64,000 bases of DNA, taken from Pseudomonas cerasi (GTDB lineage Bacteria > Pseudomonadota > Gammaproteobacteria > Pseudomonadales > Pseudomonadaceae). Position 1 is the stretch's first letter. Each line of letters starts with the position of its first letter. Of this stretch, positions 1 to 8,372 are shown piece by piece. The position numbers and the translations under genes were made by a program. The DNA is taken from assembly GCF_900074915.1 (NCBI RefSeq), contig NZ_LT222319.1:1919001-1983000 (forward strand), in the 5' to 3' direction. The notes under the pieces were generated by a model. That model was not told the DNA's origin, did not search any database, and saw nothing but the letters and a program-made list of their open reading frames with translations.

Positions 1-315
1 GGCCGCTTCCGCACCGCTGTTGGTGAGCATGCCGCTGAGGGGGTAACTGACCGGTACGAACTGCGTGAGCTGCTGCATGAAGCGGATATACGGGTCATGA
101 GGCGTGGCGTTAAAGCAATAGTGGGTCAGCTTTGCCGCCTGAGCCTGAATGGCCGTGACCACCTGCGGGTTGCAGTGCCCCAGATTGAGCACCCCGATGC
201 CGCCGACAAAGTCGATATAGCGCTTGCCGGTGGTGTCCCAGACTTCGGCGTTGCGGCCGTGGGACAGCGTCATGTTGTGGACAAACGAAATGGATTCGCT
301 GATGTGTTCGCTCAT
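1..315 (-). CDS. Class III (omega) aminotransferase, N-terminal part only
   Basis: Reading the minus strand from the ATG at 315 gives 105 open codons that run off the left edge. The sequence has the N-terminal features of PLP-dependent class III aminotransferases (GabT/acetylornithine type): a G-[KR]-x-Y-[IL]-D-F segment (GKRYIDF), then GGIGVLNLGHCNP, and close to the edge the LTNSGAEA loop that binds the cofactor phosphate. The catalytic lysine lies outside the window. The gene is divergent from amaB with a 253-bp regulatory gap, so a role in lysine, 2-aminoadipate or GABA transamination is plausible. That is inference from position; the substrate cannot be read from this fragment. Confidence 0.85.
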   Translation of the reverse strand, partial: MSEHISESISFVHNMTLSHGRNAEVWDTTGKRYIDFVGGIGVLNLGHCNPQVVTAIQAQAAKLTHYCFNATPHDPYIRFMQQLTQFVPVSYPLSGMLTNSGAEAA

Positions 316-457
316 CGGCCTGGCCCTGACTCCGGGTGATCATGATGGCCTTATCCAAACAAACATCGGGCCGCGCTCGCAAACGAAATAAAATCACCGG
401 GTCATTCCAATAATTCCCGATGTAAGGGCTTTTATGGCTATTAACGATCAGGAGTTC

Positions 458-472
458 ATTCCTAAAAGGAAT
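458..472. promoter_or_regulatory. Perfect palindrome in the aminotransferase/amaB intergenic region
   Basis: ATTCCT-AAA-AGGAAT is a perfect 6+3+6 palindrome placed about 100 bp before amaB and about 140 bp before the divergent aminotransferase. A further ATTCC lies at 404-408. The T-N11-A geometry fits a LysR-type operator; pipecolate/lysine genes of pseudomonads are often controlled by LysR regulators. The binding protein is not in this window. Confidence 0.4.
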
Positions 473-568
473 CATGTTTTTCAAAAACGTCGTTTGTAGC
501 CCGACCCTGAGTAGCTTGATACTGAGGTCATCGATGATTTCCACCGGGTTCATGACAGGAGAATCAAC

Positions 569-2059
569 ATGGTTGCCGAGTTATTAGCACGTCTGGGCGT
601 GGCGAACAGTGCCCACACACAAGGGGACTATCCGGTTTACACCCCGATTGATGGCAGCCGGATTGCCTCGGTCACGCTTGAAGACAAGGCACAGGTCGTG
701 GCGCGTATCGACAGCGCCCACAATGCGTTTCTAAAGTGGCGCACAGTACCGGCCCCACGGCGTGGCGAGCTGGTGCGGATCTTTGGTGAAGTGCTGCGTG
801 AGCACAAGGCTGATCTGGGCGAACTGGTGTCGGTCGAGGCCGGCAAGATCACTCAGGAAGGTCTGGGTGAAGTGCAGGAAATGATCGACATCTGCGACTT
901 TGCCGTCGGTCTGTCGCGTCAGTTGTACGGCCTGACCATCGCCTCCGAGCGTCCCGGTCATCACATGCGCGAAACCTGGCACCCGCTGGGTGTGGTCGGC
1001 GTGATCAGCGCGTTCAACTTTCCGGTTGCGGTCTGGGCCTGGAACACCACGCTGGCGCTGGTCTGCGGCAACCCGGTGATCTGGAAGCCTTCGGAAAAGA
1101 CTCCGCTGACGGCACTGGCCTGTCAGGCGCTGTTCGACAAGGCGCTGAAGATTTTCGGTGACGCGCCGGCAGCACTGGCGCAACTGGTGATCGGTGATCG
1201 TGACGCCGGTGAAGCGCTGGTCGACGACCCTCGCGTGCCACTGATCAGCGCCACCGGCAGCACCCGCATGGGCCGTGAAGTCGGGCCGCGTGTCGCCGCC
1301 CGTTTCGGGCGCAGCATTCTGGAGCTGGGCGGCAACAACGCGATGATTCTGGCCCCGAGCGCCGATCTGGACCTGGCCGTGCGCGGCATTCTGTTCAGTG
1401 CGGTAGGCACCGCCGGTCAGCGTTGCACCACGTTGCGCCGCCTGATTGTGCACCGCTCGATCAAGGACGAAGTGGTCGCCCGCGTCAAGGCAGCCTACGC
1501 CAAGGTGCGCGTCGGTGATCCGCGCGAAGGCAATCTGATCGGCCCGCTGATCGACCAGCAAGCGTTTTTGGCCATGCAGAACGCGCTGACCAAGGCCCGC
1601 GACGAAGGCGGCCAAGTGTTTGGTGGCGAGCGTCAGTTGCAGGACAAATACCCTAACGGCTACTACGTCACGCCGGCCATTGCCGAAATGCCTGGCCAGA
1701 GCGAAGTCGTGCGTCACGAAACCTTCGCGCCGATTCTCTACGTGCTGGCTTACGATGACTTCGAAGAGGCCCTGCGCCTGAACAACGAAGTGCCGCAGGG
1801 CCTGTCGTCGTGCATTTTCACTACCGACCTGCGTGAGGCCGAGGCTTTCCAGAGTGCCGCGGGCAGCGATTGCGGTATTGCCAACGTCAATATCGGCACC
1901 AGCGGTGCGGAAATCGGCGGGGCATTTGGTGGCGAGAAGGAAACCGGTGGGGGGCGCGAGTCCGGCTCCGATTCGTGGCGCGCCTACATGCGCCGGCAGA
2001 CTAATACCGTCAACTACTCCCGCGAGTTGCCGCTGGCTCAGGGCATCGTTTTCGACTGA
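569..2059 (+). CDS. amaB: L-piperidine-6-carboxylate / 2-aminoadipate semialdehyde dehydrogenase (ALDH7 family)
   Basis: The 496-residue protein is a full-length NAD(P)-dependent aldehyde dehydrogenase of the ALDH7/antiquitin type. It shows the substrate-channel Asn in SAFNFP (Asn150), the general base Glu in LELGG (Glu252) and the catalytic Cys in GQRCTT (Cys286). In Pseudomonas this enzyme, AmaB, oxidises piperideine-6-carboxylate/2-aminoadipate semialdehyde to 2-aminoadipate, the step after pipecolate oxidation in D-lysine catabolism. The next gene is the FAD oxidase AmaA, 42 bp downstream on the same strand, which supports the assignment. The ATG at 569 has an AGGAG-like site just upstream. 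The assignment rests on family and pairing; substrate specificity is not tested. Confidence 0.88.
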   Translation: MVAELLARLGVANSAHTQGDYPVYTPIDGSRIASVTLEDKAQVVARIDSAHNAFLKWRTVPAPRRGELVRIFGEVLREHKADLGELVSVEAGKITQEGLGEVQEMIDICDFAVGLSRQLYGLTIASERPGHHMRETWHPLGVVGVISAFNFPVAVWAWNTTLALVCGNPVIWKPSEKTPLTALACQALFDKALKIFGDAPAALAQLVIGDRDAGEALVDDPRVPLISATGSTRMGREVGPRVAARFGRSILELGGNNAMILAPSADLDLAVRGILFSAVGTAGQRCTTLRRLIVHRSIKDEVVARVKAAYAKVRVGDPREGNLIGPLIDQQAFLAMQNALTKARDEGGQVFGGERQLQDKYPNGYYVTPAIAEMPGQSEVVRHETFAPILYVLAYDDFEEALRLNNEVPQGLSSCIFTTDLREAEAFQSAAGSDCGIANVNIGTSGAEIGGAFGGEKETGGGRESGSDSWRAYMRRQTNTVNYSRELPLAQGIVFD

Positions 2060-2101
2060 TGTGAACCGGGCGCTTATTGCCGACATTGCTGGAGCTTTTC
2101 G

Positions 2102-3388
2102 ATGGTGCCGTTTGCTGAAGGCTGTCTGTGGGAACAATTGACTCCGCAACGTCCGGTCAGCCCGGCCCTGAGCGGTGAGCGGAGCGCCGACGTGTGCATC
2201 ATCGGCGCCGGGTTCACCGGTCTGTCGGCGGCGTTGCGCTTGCTGGAAGGCGGCAAGTCGGTGTGCGTGGTCGAAGCGCATCAGGTCGGGCATGGCGGTT
2301 CAGGACGCAACGTCGGTCTGGTGAATGCCGGGACCTGGGTGGCGCCTGATCAACTGGACAAGGTACTGGGCAGTGTCGAGGCCAGCCGATTGAATGGCGC
2401 GTTGGGCGCGGCGCCGGCACTGGTGTTCGCGACCATCGACAAGTACCGCATCGATTGTCAGGACACCCGCACCGGCAACCTGCACATGGCGCACAACGCC
2501 AAGGGTCTGGCTGATCTGCGCAGCCGTGCCGCACAGTGGCAACGGCGTGGTGCCAACGTTGAATTGCTGACCGGCAAACCCTGCGAAGACGCCTGTGGCA
2601 CCGACAAGGTCAGCGGCGCCTTGCTCGATCATCGCGCAGGCACGGTGAACCCGATGGCTTATGTCTCGGGCATGGCGCTTAACGTGGTAGCGCAGGGTGG
2701 GCAAGTATTCGGTGATTCTCCTGTCAACGGCTTGCAACGCACCGCTGATGGCTGGAAGGTCTCTACTGCTGCGGGCAGTGTGCGCGCCGAGAAAGTAATC
2801 ATCGCGTCCAATGCCTACACCGAGGGCGAGTGGACCGACATCAAGGATCACATCTTCGCTGGCTATTACTATCAGGTCGCTTCGCAGCCACTCAGCGGTG
2901 CCGAGCAGGCGCAGATTCTGCGCGGCGGGCAGGGTTCGTGGGACACGCGCACGGTGCTCAGCAACATTCGTCGCGACGCTCATGGGCGCCTGCTGCTGGG
3001 CAGCCTGGGTAACGCCGGCAATTATCCGCTGTGGTTCGTTCGTCAGTGGGCGGATCGCGTCCAGCAGCATTACTTTCCGCAACTGGGCCGGGTCGAGTGG
3101 CAGAGCACCTGGACCGGGCGCATCGGCTTTACGCCGGACCACTTGCTGCGCCTCTTCGAACCTGCGTCAGGCTTGCTGGCGGCGATCGGTTTCAATGGCC
3201 GGGGGGTGACCACCGGGACACTGGTGGGCAAATGCTTTGCCGATTACCTGCTGAGCAACGACGCGGCTGCGCTGCCGGTGAGCTTTTCAAGCGGTAAAAA
3301 GGTTTCGGGCAGTTCGCTGCGCAGCCTGGCCTACGACGCGGGTTTCACCCTGTATCACGCCGGGCAATGCCTGCGCGTGGTGCTTTGA
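2102..3388 (+). CDS. amaA: FAD-dependent L-pipecolate oxidase (DAO family)
   Basis: This 428-residue flavoprotein has an N-terminal dinucleotide-binding motif (IIGAGFTGLSAALRL, about residues 32-46) and the DAO/GlyOx-family fold, with FAD-contacting segments such as GSGRNVGLVNAG and a C-terminal IGFNGRGVTTGT. Together with amaB this is the arrangement known from Pseudomonas, in which AmaA oxidises L-pipecolate to piperideine-6-carboxylate. The ATG at 2102 follows a GGAG about 9 nt upstream, and the gap to amaB is short enough for one transcript. The gene ends just before the convergent two-component system. Other amine-oxidising DAO enzymes look alike, so the substrate comes from context. Confidence 0.85.
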   Translation: MVPFAEGCLWEQLTPQRPVSPALSGERSADVCIIGAGFTGLSAALRLLEGGKSVCVVEAHQVGHGGSGRNVGLVNAGTWVAPDQLDKVLGSVEASRLNGALGAAPALVFATIDKYRIDCQDTRTGNLHMAHNAKGLADLRSRAAQWQRRGANVELLTGKPCEDACGTDKVSGALLDHRAGTVNPMAYVSGMALNVVAQGGQVFGDSPVNGLQRTADGWKVSTAAGSVRAEKVIIASNAYTEGEWTDIKDHIFAGYYYQVASQPLSGAEQAQILRGGQGSWDTRTVLSNIRRDAHGRLLLGSLGNAGNYPLWFVRQWADRVQQHYFPQLGRVEWQSTWTGRIGFTPDHLLRLFEPASGLLAAIGFNGRGVTTGTLVGKCFADYLLSNDAAALPVSFSSGKKVSGSSLRSLAYDAGFTLYHAGQCLRVVL

Positions 3389-3400
3389 GCCAGGCAGGGT

Positions 3401-4774
3401 TCAGCTCGTCCTGCTCTTGATGCGCAGCTCTGCACACAGTCCGCCCTGCGCCGAGTTGCGCAGGTGCAGGCTGCTTTCCAGTTTGCGTACGATCATGTCG
3501 ACGATCGCCAGCCCCAGTCCTGCGCCGTTGCTGTGACCCTGGCTGTAGAAACGTTCGAACAGGCGAGCCTTCTGCTGTTCGTCGATACCAGGCCCCGCGT
3601 CTTCGACCGACAGGTGCGCGCTGCCATCTTCCTGGGCGTGCAGGGCAACGCGAATCTCGCTGGCGGTCGGGGCGAAATTCAGCGCATTGGTCAGCAGGTT
3701 CTGCAGGGCAATGGTGATGGCTGCCGGGTCGCTGCGGATCACGCAATCCTCGCCTTCTTCAAATACCAGATCGACGCGCTTCTCCAGTGCCAGCGGCGTG
3801 AGTTCGGCCATTTCCTCGCGTACCAGCGTGTTCAGCTCGAAGGTCTGTAACTGACTGACTTCAAGGCGCGGTTCCAGGCGTGCCATGGTCAATAGCTGAC
3901 TGGCCAGGCGGGCGGCGCGGTCGACGCCATGCACGAGAAAGTCCAGCGCTTCCAGGCGTTGCTCCGGGGTTTCGGCCTGGCGCGCGTTCTGCGCGTGGAT
4001 ACGCAGGATGGTCAGCGGCGTGCGCAATTCGTGGGCCGCGTCAGCGATGAAACGTCGCTCGCGTTCCAGCACACTTTCGATCTGGGTCAGCAGGCGGTTG
4101 AGCGCGTACTGCATGGGCTCCAGTTCTTTGGGCAGGGGCGTTACATCAAGCGGTTCCAGGCTCTCGGCATCGCGCTTGCGGATAACTCTGGCCATTGATT
4201 GCAGCGGGCGCAGGCCCCAGCCGATGGCCAGCCAGATCGCGACCACCAGCAGCGGCACACCGATCAGCGCCGGCCACAGCGTGTGACTGACAATGCGCTG
4301 AATCAGGTCCTGGCGTACGTCATCGCGCTCACCCACCCAGATCAGAAAACCCTGCTGTGGATCGGCGAGGAGAAAGCCGCACCACTCGTGCCCGTTTTCG
4401 ACTAAGTCGTGGGAGCCTTCGGTTGCGGGAGGTGCGCTGAGCAGCGGGGCTTCGGCCGAGCGCACCAGCAGCTCGCCCGAGGTACGTCAGACCTGAAAGG
4501 TCAGCCGGGTTTCGTAGGGGTGGCCCACGCCGCTGGTGCCAACCCGGCTCATGGCCTGATCGAACGCCTGATACAGCTTGTCGAGATCCTGCTCACCCGC
4601 TGCGCGTTGACGTAGCACACCCTGCAGCAGACGCGCGCTCTGGGCCAGTTGTGCATCGTAGACTTCTTCGATTTCGTGATGGCTGTCGCGCAGGGCGAGC
4701 AGGCTGATCGTCAGGTCGCCGAGCAGCAACAGCATCAGTACCGGGATCAGAATACGCGCGCGTACCGAGGTCAT
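3401..4774 (-). pseudogene. Sensor histidine kinase (QseC/PmrB type) interrupted by an in-frame TGA
   Basis: One reading frame from the ATG at 4774 to 3401 encodes a complete classical sensor kinase: N-terminal TM helix, periplasmic domain, second TM helix (about 4300-4200), HAMP, H-box (DAAHELRTPLT), N-box (LLTNALNFAP) and G-boxes (DAGPGI, GAGLGLAI). A single TGA codon at 4487-4489 (TCA on the plus strand) falls in the periplasmic domain about 95 codons in, in the context Phe-Gln-Val-stop-Arg-Thr-Ser. TGG (Trp) would restore the frame and no indel is involved. Translation could restart at a GTG (4465), but the product would lack its first membrane helix. The start overlaps the end of the response-regulator gene, so the two form one operon. 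The kinase is probably inactive unless the stop is read through or is a sequence error. Confidence 0.85.
4487..4489 (-). other. Premature stop codon within the sensor kinase
   Basis: TGA on the minus strand. The frame is continuous on both sides, so this is a nonsense substitution rather than a frameshift. Confidence 0.85.
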
Positions 4775-5433
4775 GCCTTGAGCTCCAGCAGGTAGCCGAC
4801 ACCGCGCACGGTGCGGATCAGCTCGGTGGACAGTTTCTTGCGCAGGTTGTGAATCAGCACCTCCAGCGTGTTGCTTTCGACCTTGTCCTGCCAGCCGTAC
4901 AGGGTATTGGACAAGCGCTCGCGGGTGACCACCTTGCCGGGACGGATCATCAGTTGATGCAGCAACTGGTATTCCATCGGCGTCATCGGTACTTCGCTGC
5001 CCTGAAAACTGACCTGTTGCGACGCCGGGTCGAGGCTGATGCCGGCGTGTTCCAGCAGCGGTTGCGCACGGCCCTGGCTGCGCCTGAGCAGGGCGCGGAC
5101 CCGGGCTTTCAGTTCATCGACGTCGAATGGCTTGATCAGGTAGTCGTCCGCGCCGGCATCCAGACCGGCAATACGGTCGGCAGTCCCGTCGCGTGCGGTC
5201 AGGATCAGCACCGGCAAGGTAAGTGCTTCGGCGCGCAACTGGCGCAGCAGGTCCAGGCCATCCATGCGCGGCAGTCCAAGGTCGAGCAGCAACAGGTCGA
5301 AGGGCTCGCTGCGCAGGGCGTGCAGCGCGCTCAGCCCGTCCTCCAGCCAGTCGAGGGTATAGCCCTCGGTATTCAGGGCCACGCGGATGCCTTGACCAAT
5401 GGCTCGATCATCCTCGACGAGAAGCAGGCGCAT
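4771..5433 (-). CDS. OmpR-family response regulator (QseB/PmrA-like)
   Basis: The 220-residue protein starts at the ATG at 5433 (MRLLLVEDD), not at the upstream in-frame codon at 5469, because the receiver fold begins there. The receiver has the acidic pair Glu7-Asp8-Asp9, phospho-acceptor Asp51 (LLLLDLGLP), the conserved Thr in LTARD and Lys101 in IKPFD. The C-terminal half is a winged helix ending in RTVRGVGYLLE, typical of the OmpR/PhoB group. It overlaps the kinase gene by 4 bp. The neighbouring divergent PepSY and cytochrome b561 genes are usual partners of QseBC/PmrAB-type systems and are likely targets. The regulator is intact although its kinase is broken. Confidence 0.9.
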   Translation of the reverse strand: MRLLLVEDDRAIGQGIRVALNTEGYTLDWLEDGLSALHALRSEPFDLLLLDLGLPRMDGLDLLRQLRAEALTLPVLILTARDGTADRIAGLDAGADDYLIKPFDVDELKARVRALLRRSQGRAQPLLEHAGISLDPASQQVSFQGSEVPMTPMEYQLLHQLMIRPGKVVTRERLSNTLYGWQDKVESNTLEVLIHNLRKKLSTELIRTVRGVGYLLELKA

Positions 5434-5534
5434 AGGGCTTTGACCGGTGAGTGTGGGGAAGGGCGCCATGATGCCGTCAGCAGGCAGCAGCGCGAAGTGC
5501 CGTGTGTCCGGGAAGATGTTACGAGCTATTACGT

Positions 5535-5551
5535 ATTAAGCTTTTCCTAAG
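5535..5551 (-). promoter_or_regulatory. Candidate PmrA/QseB-type response-regulator box
   Basis: On the minus strand this reads CTTAGG-AAAAG-CTTAAT, two similar half-sites with an 11-bp repeat period, close to the PmrA/QseB pattern CTTAA-N6-CTTAA. It lies between the response-regulator gene and the divergent PepSY gene, where it could control both. Confidence 0.5.
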
Positions 5552-5599
5552 ATTCGTTTCGCACAGTAGGCGCTCCTTAACTGCTTGCGAGTATCTGTC

Positions 5600-5863
5600 A
5601 TGCGTAAAGTCCTGCTGATTTCCTTGTGTCTGGCCAGCCCGCTGGCACTTGCCGGCCCGCAATGCACCACGGCTGACAAGTCCCAATGGCAGGATCAGGC
5701 CAAATTCCAGGAGCAGCTCAAGGCTCAGGGTTACGAGATCAGCAAGTTCAAGGTGACTGACGGCAACTGCTACGAAATCTATGGTTTCGACAAGGACAAG
5801 CGCAAGGTCGAGATCTATCACGATCCGGTGACGGGTAAAGCGGTGAAGACCGAGACCAAGTAA
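5600..5863 (+). CDS. Small periplasmic PepSY-domain protein
   Basis: The 87-residue protein has an N-terminal signal peptide (MRKVLLISLCLASPLALA, cleavage near Ala-Gly-Pro) and one PepSY-like domain with two cysteines (in GPQC and GNCYE) that could pair. Its C-terminal half (YGFDKDKRKVEIYHDPVTG) is typical of PepSY proteins found next to QseBC/PmrAB-like systems. The ATG at 5600 is preferred over the upstream TTG at 5585 because it begins the signal sequence directly. Its stop codon overlaps the ATG of the cytochrome b561 gene, so the two are translationally coupled. The function is unknown; a periplasmic helper or sensor for the membrane cytochrome is an inference. Confidence 0.85.
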   Translation: MRKVLLISLCLASPLALAGPQCTTADKSQWQDQAKFQEQLKAQGYEISKFKVTDGNCYEIYGFDKDKRKVEIYHDPVTGKAVKTETK

Positions 5864-6408
5864 TGAGCCGTGTTTCCCTGCGCCTGTGGGACCCGCTGGT
5901 CAGGCTGTTTCACGTCTCGATCGCGGGTGTCTTCGTTGCCAATTATTTCTTCAATGAAGCAGGTGGCGACTGGCACATCTGGCTGGGCTATTACGCGGTT
6001 GCCTGGCTGGCGGTGCGCGTGGTGTGGGGATTCATCGGGCCGCGCAGCGCACGCTGGAGCGATTTCTGGCCACATCCGGCGCGCCTGCGTGCGCACATCC
6101 GCTCGCTGATCGACCGGCGGCCGATGCATCGGCTCGGCCATTCCCCGCTCGGCGCGTTGGTCATGGTACTCATGATGGTGCTGATCTTCGGCATGGGCCT
6201 GACCGGTTTTCTGATGGAAGAAGTCGATGCCCTGTGGGGCGCCGACTGGCCGCAGGACATCCACGAAATTCTCGCCAACACTTTGTGTGCCTTGGTGGTG
6301 CTGCACATGGCCGCCGCCATCTTCGAAAGCGTTCAGGTGCGTGACAACCTGCCCTTGTCGATGCTGACAGGCAAGCGACGCCCGTTGCCCGAAGATCGCC
6401 ATCGCTGA
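5863..6408 (+). CDS. Cytochrome b561-family membrane protein
   Basis: This 181-residue protein has four predicted membrane helices with histidines placed for two b hemes (LFHVSIAG, VLHMAAAIFE, and others), like the YdhU/cytochrome b561 family that carries electrons across the inner membrane. It begins WDPLVRLFH, the characteristic N-terminal segment of these single-subunit b-type cytochromes. The ATG overlaps the stop of the PepSY gene (TAATG), so the pair is one unit, probably driven by the divergent response regulator. The electron donor and acceptor are not evident. Confidence 0.88.
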   Translation: MSRVSLRLWDPLVRLFHVSIAGVFVANYFFNEAGGDWHIWLGYYAVAWLAVRVVWGFIGPRSARWSDFWPHPARLRAHIRSLIDRRPMHRLGHSPLGALVMVLMMVLIFGMGLTGFLMEEVDALWGADWPQDIHEILANTLCALVVLHMAAAIFESVQVRDNLPLSMLTGKRRPLPEDRHR

Positions 6409-6446
6409 AACCACACCTTTGTTCCTCTTTACAGTGATGCCTCCCG

Positions 6447-7745
6447 ATGCGTGTTATTTCCCGAAACCTGGCTGCATGGAGCGCAGGCCTGATTGTTGTG
6501 GCGATTTTTCTCAGTGCGTGGCTCAGCCATCCACAGCACCGTATTGCGCCGTTCGCGCTCAGCCCCGCGCCGGTTGGCGCTGAAAGCGTGGCGCCCAAGG
6601 CGTCCTACATTTCGCGTTTCGCGTCTTCCGATCTGGACGACTTCGTGCATTCCTCGGCCGTGACGGCATTGCCCGGCGGCGACCTGATGTCGGTGTGGTT
6701 CGCCGGTTCTCGCGAGGGCGCGGGCGACGTTGAAATACGCACCTCGCGCTTCGACGCGGCCAGTGGTGAGTGGGGCGGCGAGCAGGTGCTGGCAACCCGT
6801 GATTCCACCCAGTCGGGCACTGGTAAATACATCCGCAAACTGGGCAATCCGGTGATCGCCCTGGCTCCGGACAATCGCCTGTGGCTGTTCTACGTTTCAG
6901 TCTCGGTGGGCGGCTGGGCGGGCAGTACGGTCAACGCCATGGTCTCCAGCGACATGGGCTCCAGCTGGTCGCCGCCGTGGCAACTGGTGACAACCCCGTT
7001 TCTGAACATCAGTACGCTGGTGCGCGGCGCGCCGGTGTTTCATGCCGACGGTTCGATCGGCCTGCCGGTCTATCATGAGTTTCTCGGCAAGTTTGCCGAA
7101 TACCTGTACCTGAGCGCCGACGGTGAAGTGATCGACAAGTTTCGCATCAGCCGTGGCAACAATTCCCTGCAGCCCATCGTCGTGCCTTTGGACGGGCAGC
7201 GCGCCGTGGCCTTGTTGCGCTATGCCGGTGAGACGTTCCACCGGGTGCTGGCCAGCCGCACCGAAGACGGCGGTCAGAGCTGGAGCGAGCCGTATCCGTT
7301 GACCCCGAGCAACCCCAATTCTTCGCTGGCTGCGGTCGGTGTGCCAGGCAAGGGGCTGCTGGTGGCGCTCAACGACCTGCGCGAGGGGCGCTTTAAACTC
7401 AGTCTGTACGGTACTGACGAGGAGATGAACGTCTGGAGGCCACTGATGGATTTCGACAAGTCGCCCGATCCGCTGGGCACACCGTTTACCCTCGAAGCAT
7501 ATAAGGAGGTGATCGGCGAGGGCTTCCGCAGTTCCAGTGGCGCCCTGCGTCAACCGATGGAAGAGGCGTTTCTGAGCAATCTGGACCAGCGGGTCTGCTC
7601 GCCCCAGGGCTGCGACTTCGAATACGAATACCCGTACTTCATCCGCAGCCCGGACGGCCTGTATCACCTGGTCTACTCATGGAATAACACCTTCATCAAG
7701 CATGTCAGCTTCAACGAGGCCTGGCTGGCGGAGCAACTTTTATGA
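6447..7745 (+). CDS. Membrane-anchored sialidase-fold (BNR/Asp-box) protein
   Basis: The 432-residue protein has an N-terminal hydrophobic anchor (about residues 10-27) and a six-bladed sialidase-type propeller. Asp-box motifs S-x-D-x-G-x-x-W are visible (SSDMGSSW, TEDGGQSW), as is the early FAGSREG segment carrying a catalytic-type Arg. It should face the periplasm. The stop overlaps the start of a membrane-protein gene (ATGA), followed by an LTA-synthase-like sulfatase, so the three probably modify or trim an envelope glycan. A second, cytoplasmic member of the same family lies at 19642-20766. True sialidase activity is not shown; many Asp-box proteins act on other substrates. Confidence 0.8.
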   Translation: MRVISRNLAAWSAGLIVVAIFLSAWLSHPQHRIAPFALSPAPVGAESVAPKASYISRFASSDLDDFVHSSAVTALPGGDLMSVWFAGSREGAGDVEIRTSRFDAASGEWGGEQVLATRDSTQSGTGKYIRKLGNPVIALAPDNRLWLFYVSVSVGGWAGSTVNAMVSSDMGSSWSPPWQLVTTPFLNISTLVRGAPVFHADGSIGLPVYHEFLGKFAEYLYLSADGEVIDKFRISRGNNSLQPIVVPLDGQRAVALLRYAGETFHRVLASRTEDGGQSWSEPYPLTPSNPNSSLAAVGVPGKGLLVALNDLREGRFKLSLYGTDEEMNVWRPLMDFDKSPDPLGTPFTLEAYKEVIGEGFRSSSGALRQPMEEAFLSNLDQRVCSPQGCDFEYEYPYFIRSPDGLYHLVYSWNNTFIKHVSFNEAWLAEQLL

Positions 7746-8362
7746 TCGCGTTGGGATTGGCTCATCTGGCATTTGCCTGGACCCTGTTTGTGCTGTTGGC
7801 GCCCTTGACCGCATCGTTATGGTGGCGCTGCGGCCTGCTGGCTGCCGTCTCGCTAGTGAGTGTGATCTCGATCGACGGGCTGTCGATGGCGTCCTATGCC
7901 CGCAGCCTGACCGATGACCTGGCCATCAGCAGCCTGGTGCTGCTGGGCTGGCTGACCCTGCAGCGACTGGGTGTGCTCAGGCCGATGGCAGTGTCCAGGC
8001 GCGGGCTGATGCTGTTGGTGTTCGCTGCGCTGGCACTGACTTTGTACCCGGCCACGCTGGGCCTGACGTATTTCGATCCGTACCGATGGGGCTACAACCC
8101 GCGGCCGATGATCATGGTTGTCGCTGTCATCGCGCTGGGGCTGGTCTTTATGCGCAATGCGCTGGCCGTCGTGATGCTCAGCGCAGCGACGCTGGCCTTC
8201 ACTTTCCGCATCAAGCCATCGGAAAATTATTGGGATTACCTGATCGACCCGCTGCTTGGCCTGTACTGCTGTGGGGCCTTGCTGGTCCTGGCTGTCCGGT
8301 TTGTATATCGCCGCACAATGGAGACGCGCCGTCCGGCGGCTCTGTCTGTCGGCAATGTCTAG
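7742..8362 (+). CDS. Uncharacterised polytopic membrane protein
   Basis: This 206-residue, very hydrophobic protein has about five to six predicted TM helices and ends in a short basic tail (YRRTMETRRP). No catalytic motif was recognised. The ATG overlaps the stop of the sialidase-fold gene by 4 bp and the TAG is 10 bp before the sulfatase start, so it is the middle gene of a three-gene operon. It may be a partner or substrate channel for the two flanking envelope enzymes; that is inference from position only. Confidence 0.8.
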   Translation: MIALGLAHLAFAWTLFVLLAPLTASLWWRCGLLAAVSLVSVISIDGLSMASYARSLTDDLAISSLVLLGWLTLQRLGVLRPMAVSRRGLMLLVFAALALTLYPATLGLTYFDPYRWGYNPRPMIMVVAVIALGLVFMRNALAVVMLSAATLAFTFRIKPSENYWDYLIDPLLGLYCCGALLVLAVRFVYRRTMETRRPAALSVGNV

Positions 8363-8372
8363 AGGAATGACG

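Noticed and set aside
731..2293. 520-codon minus-strand ORF
   Set aside because: It is antisense to amaB, whose catalytic residues are all in place on the plus strand. The translation is Arg/His/Gln-rich without any family feature, a usual shadow in G+C-rich DNA.
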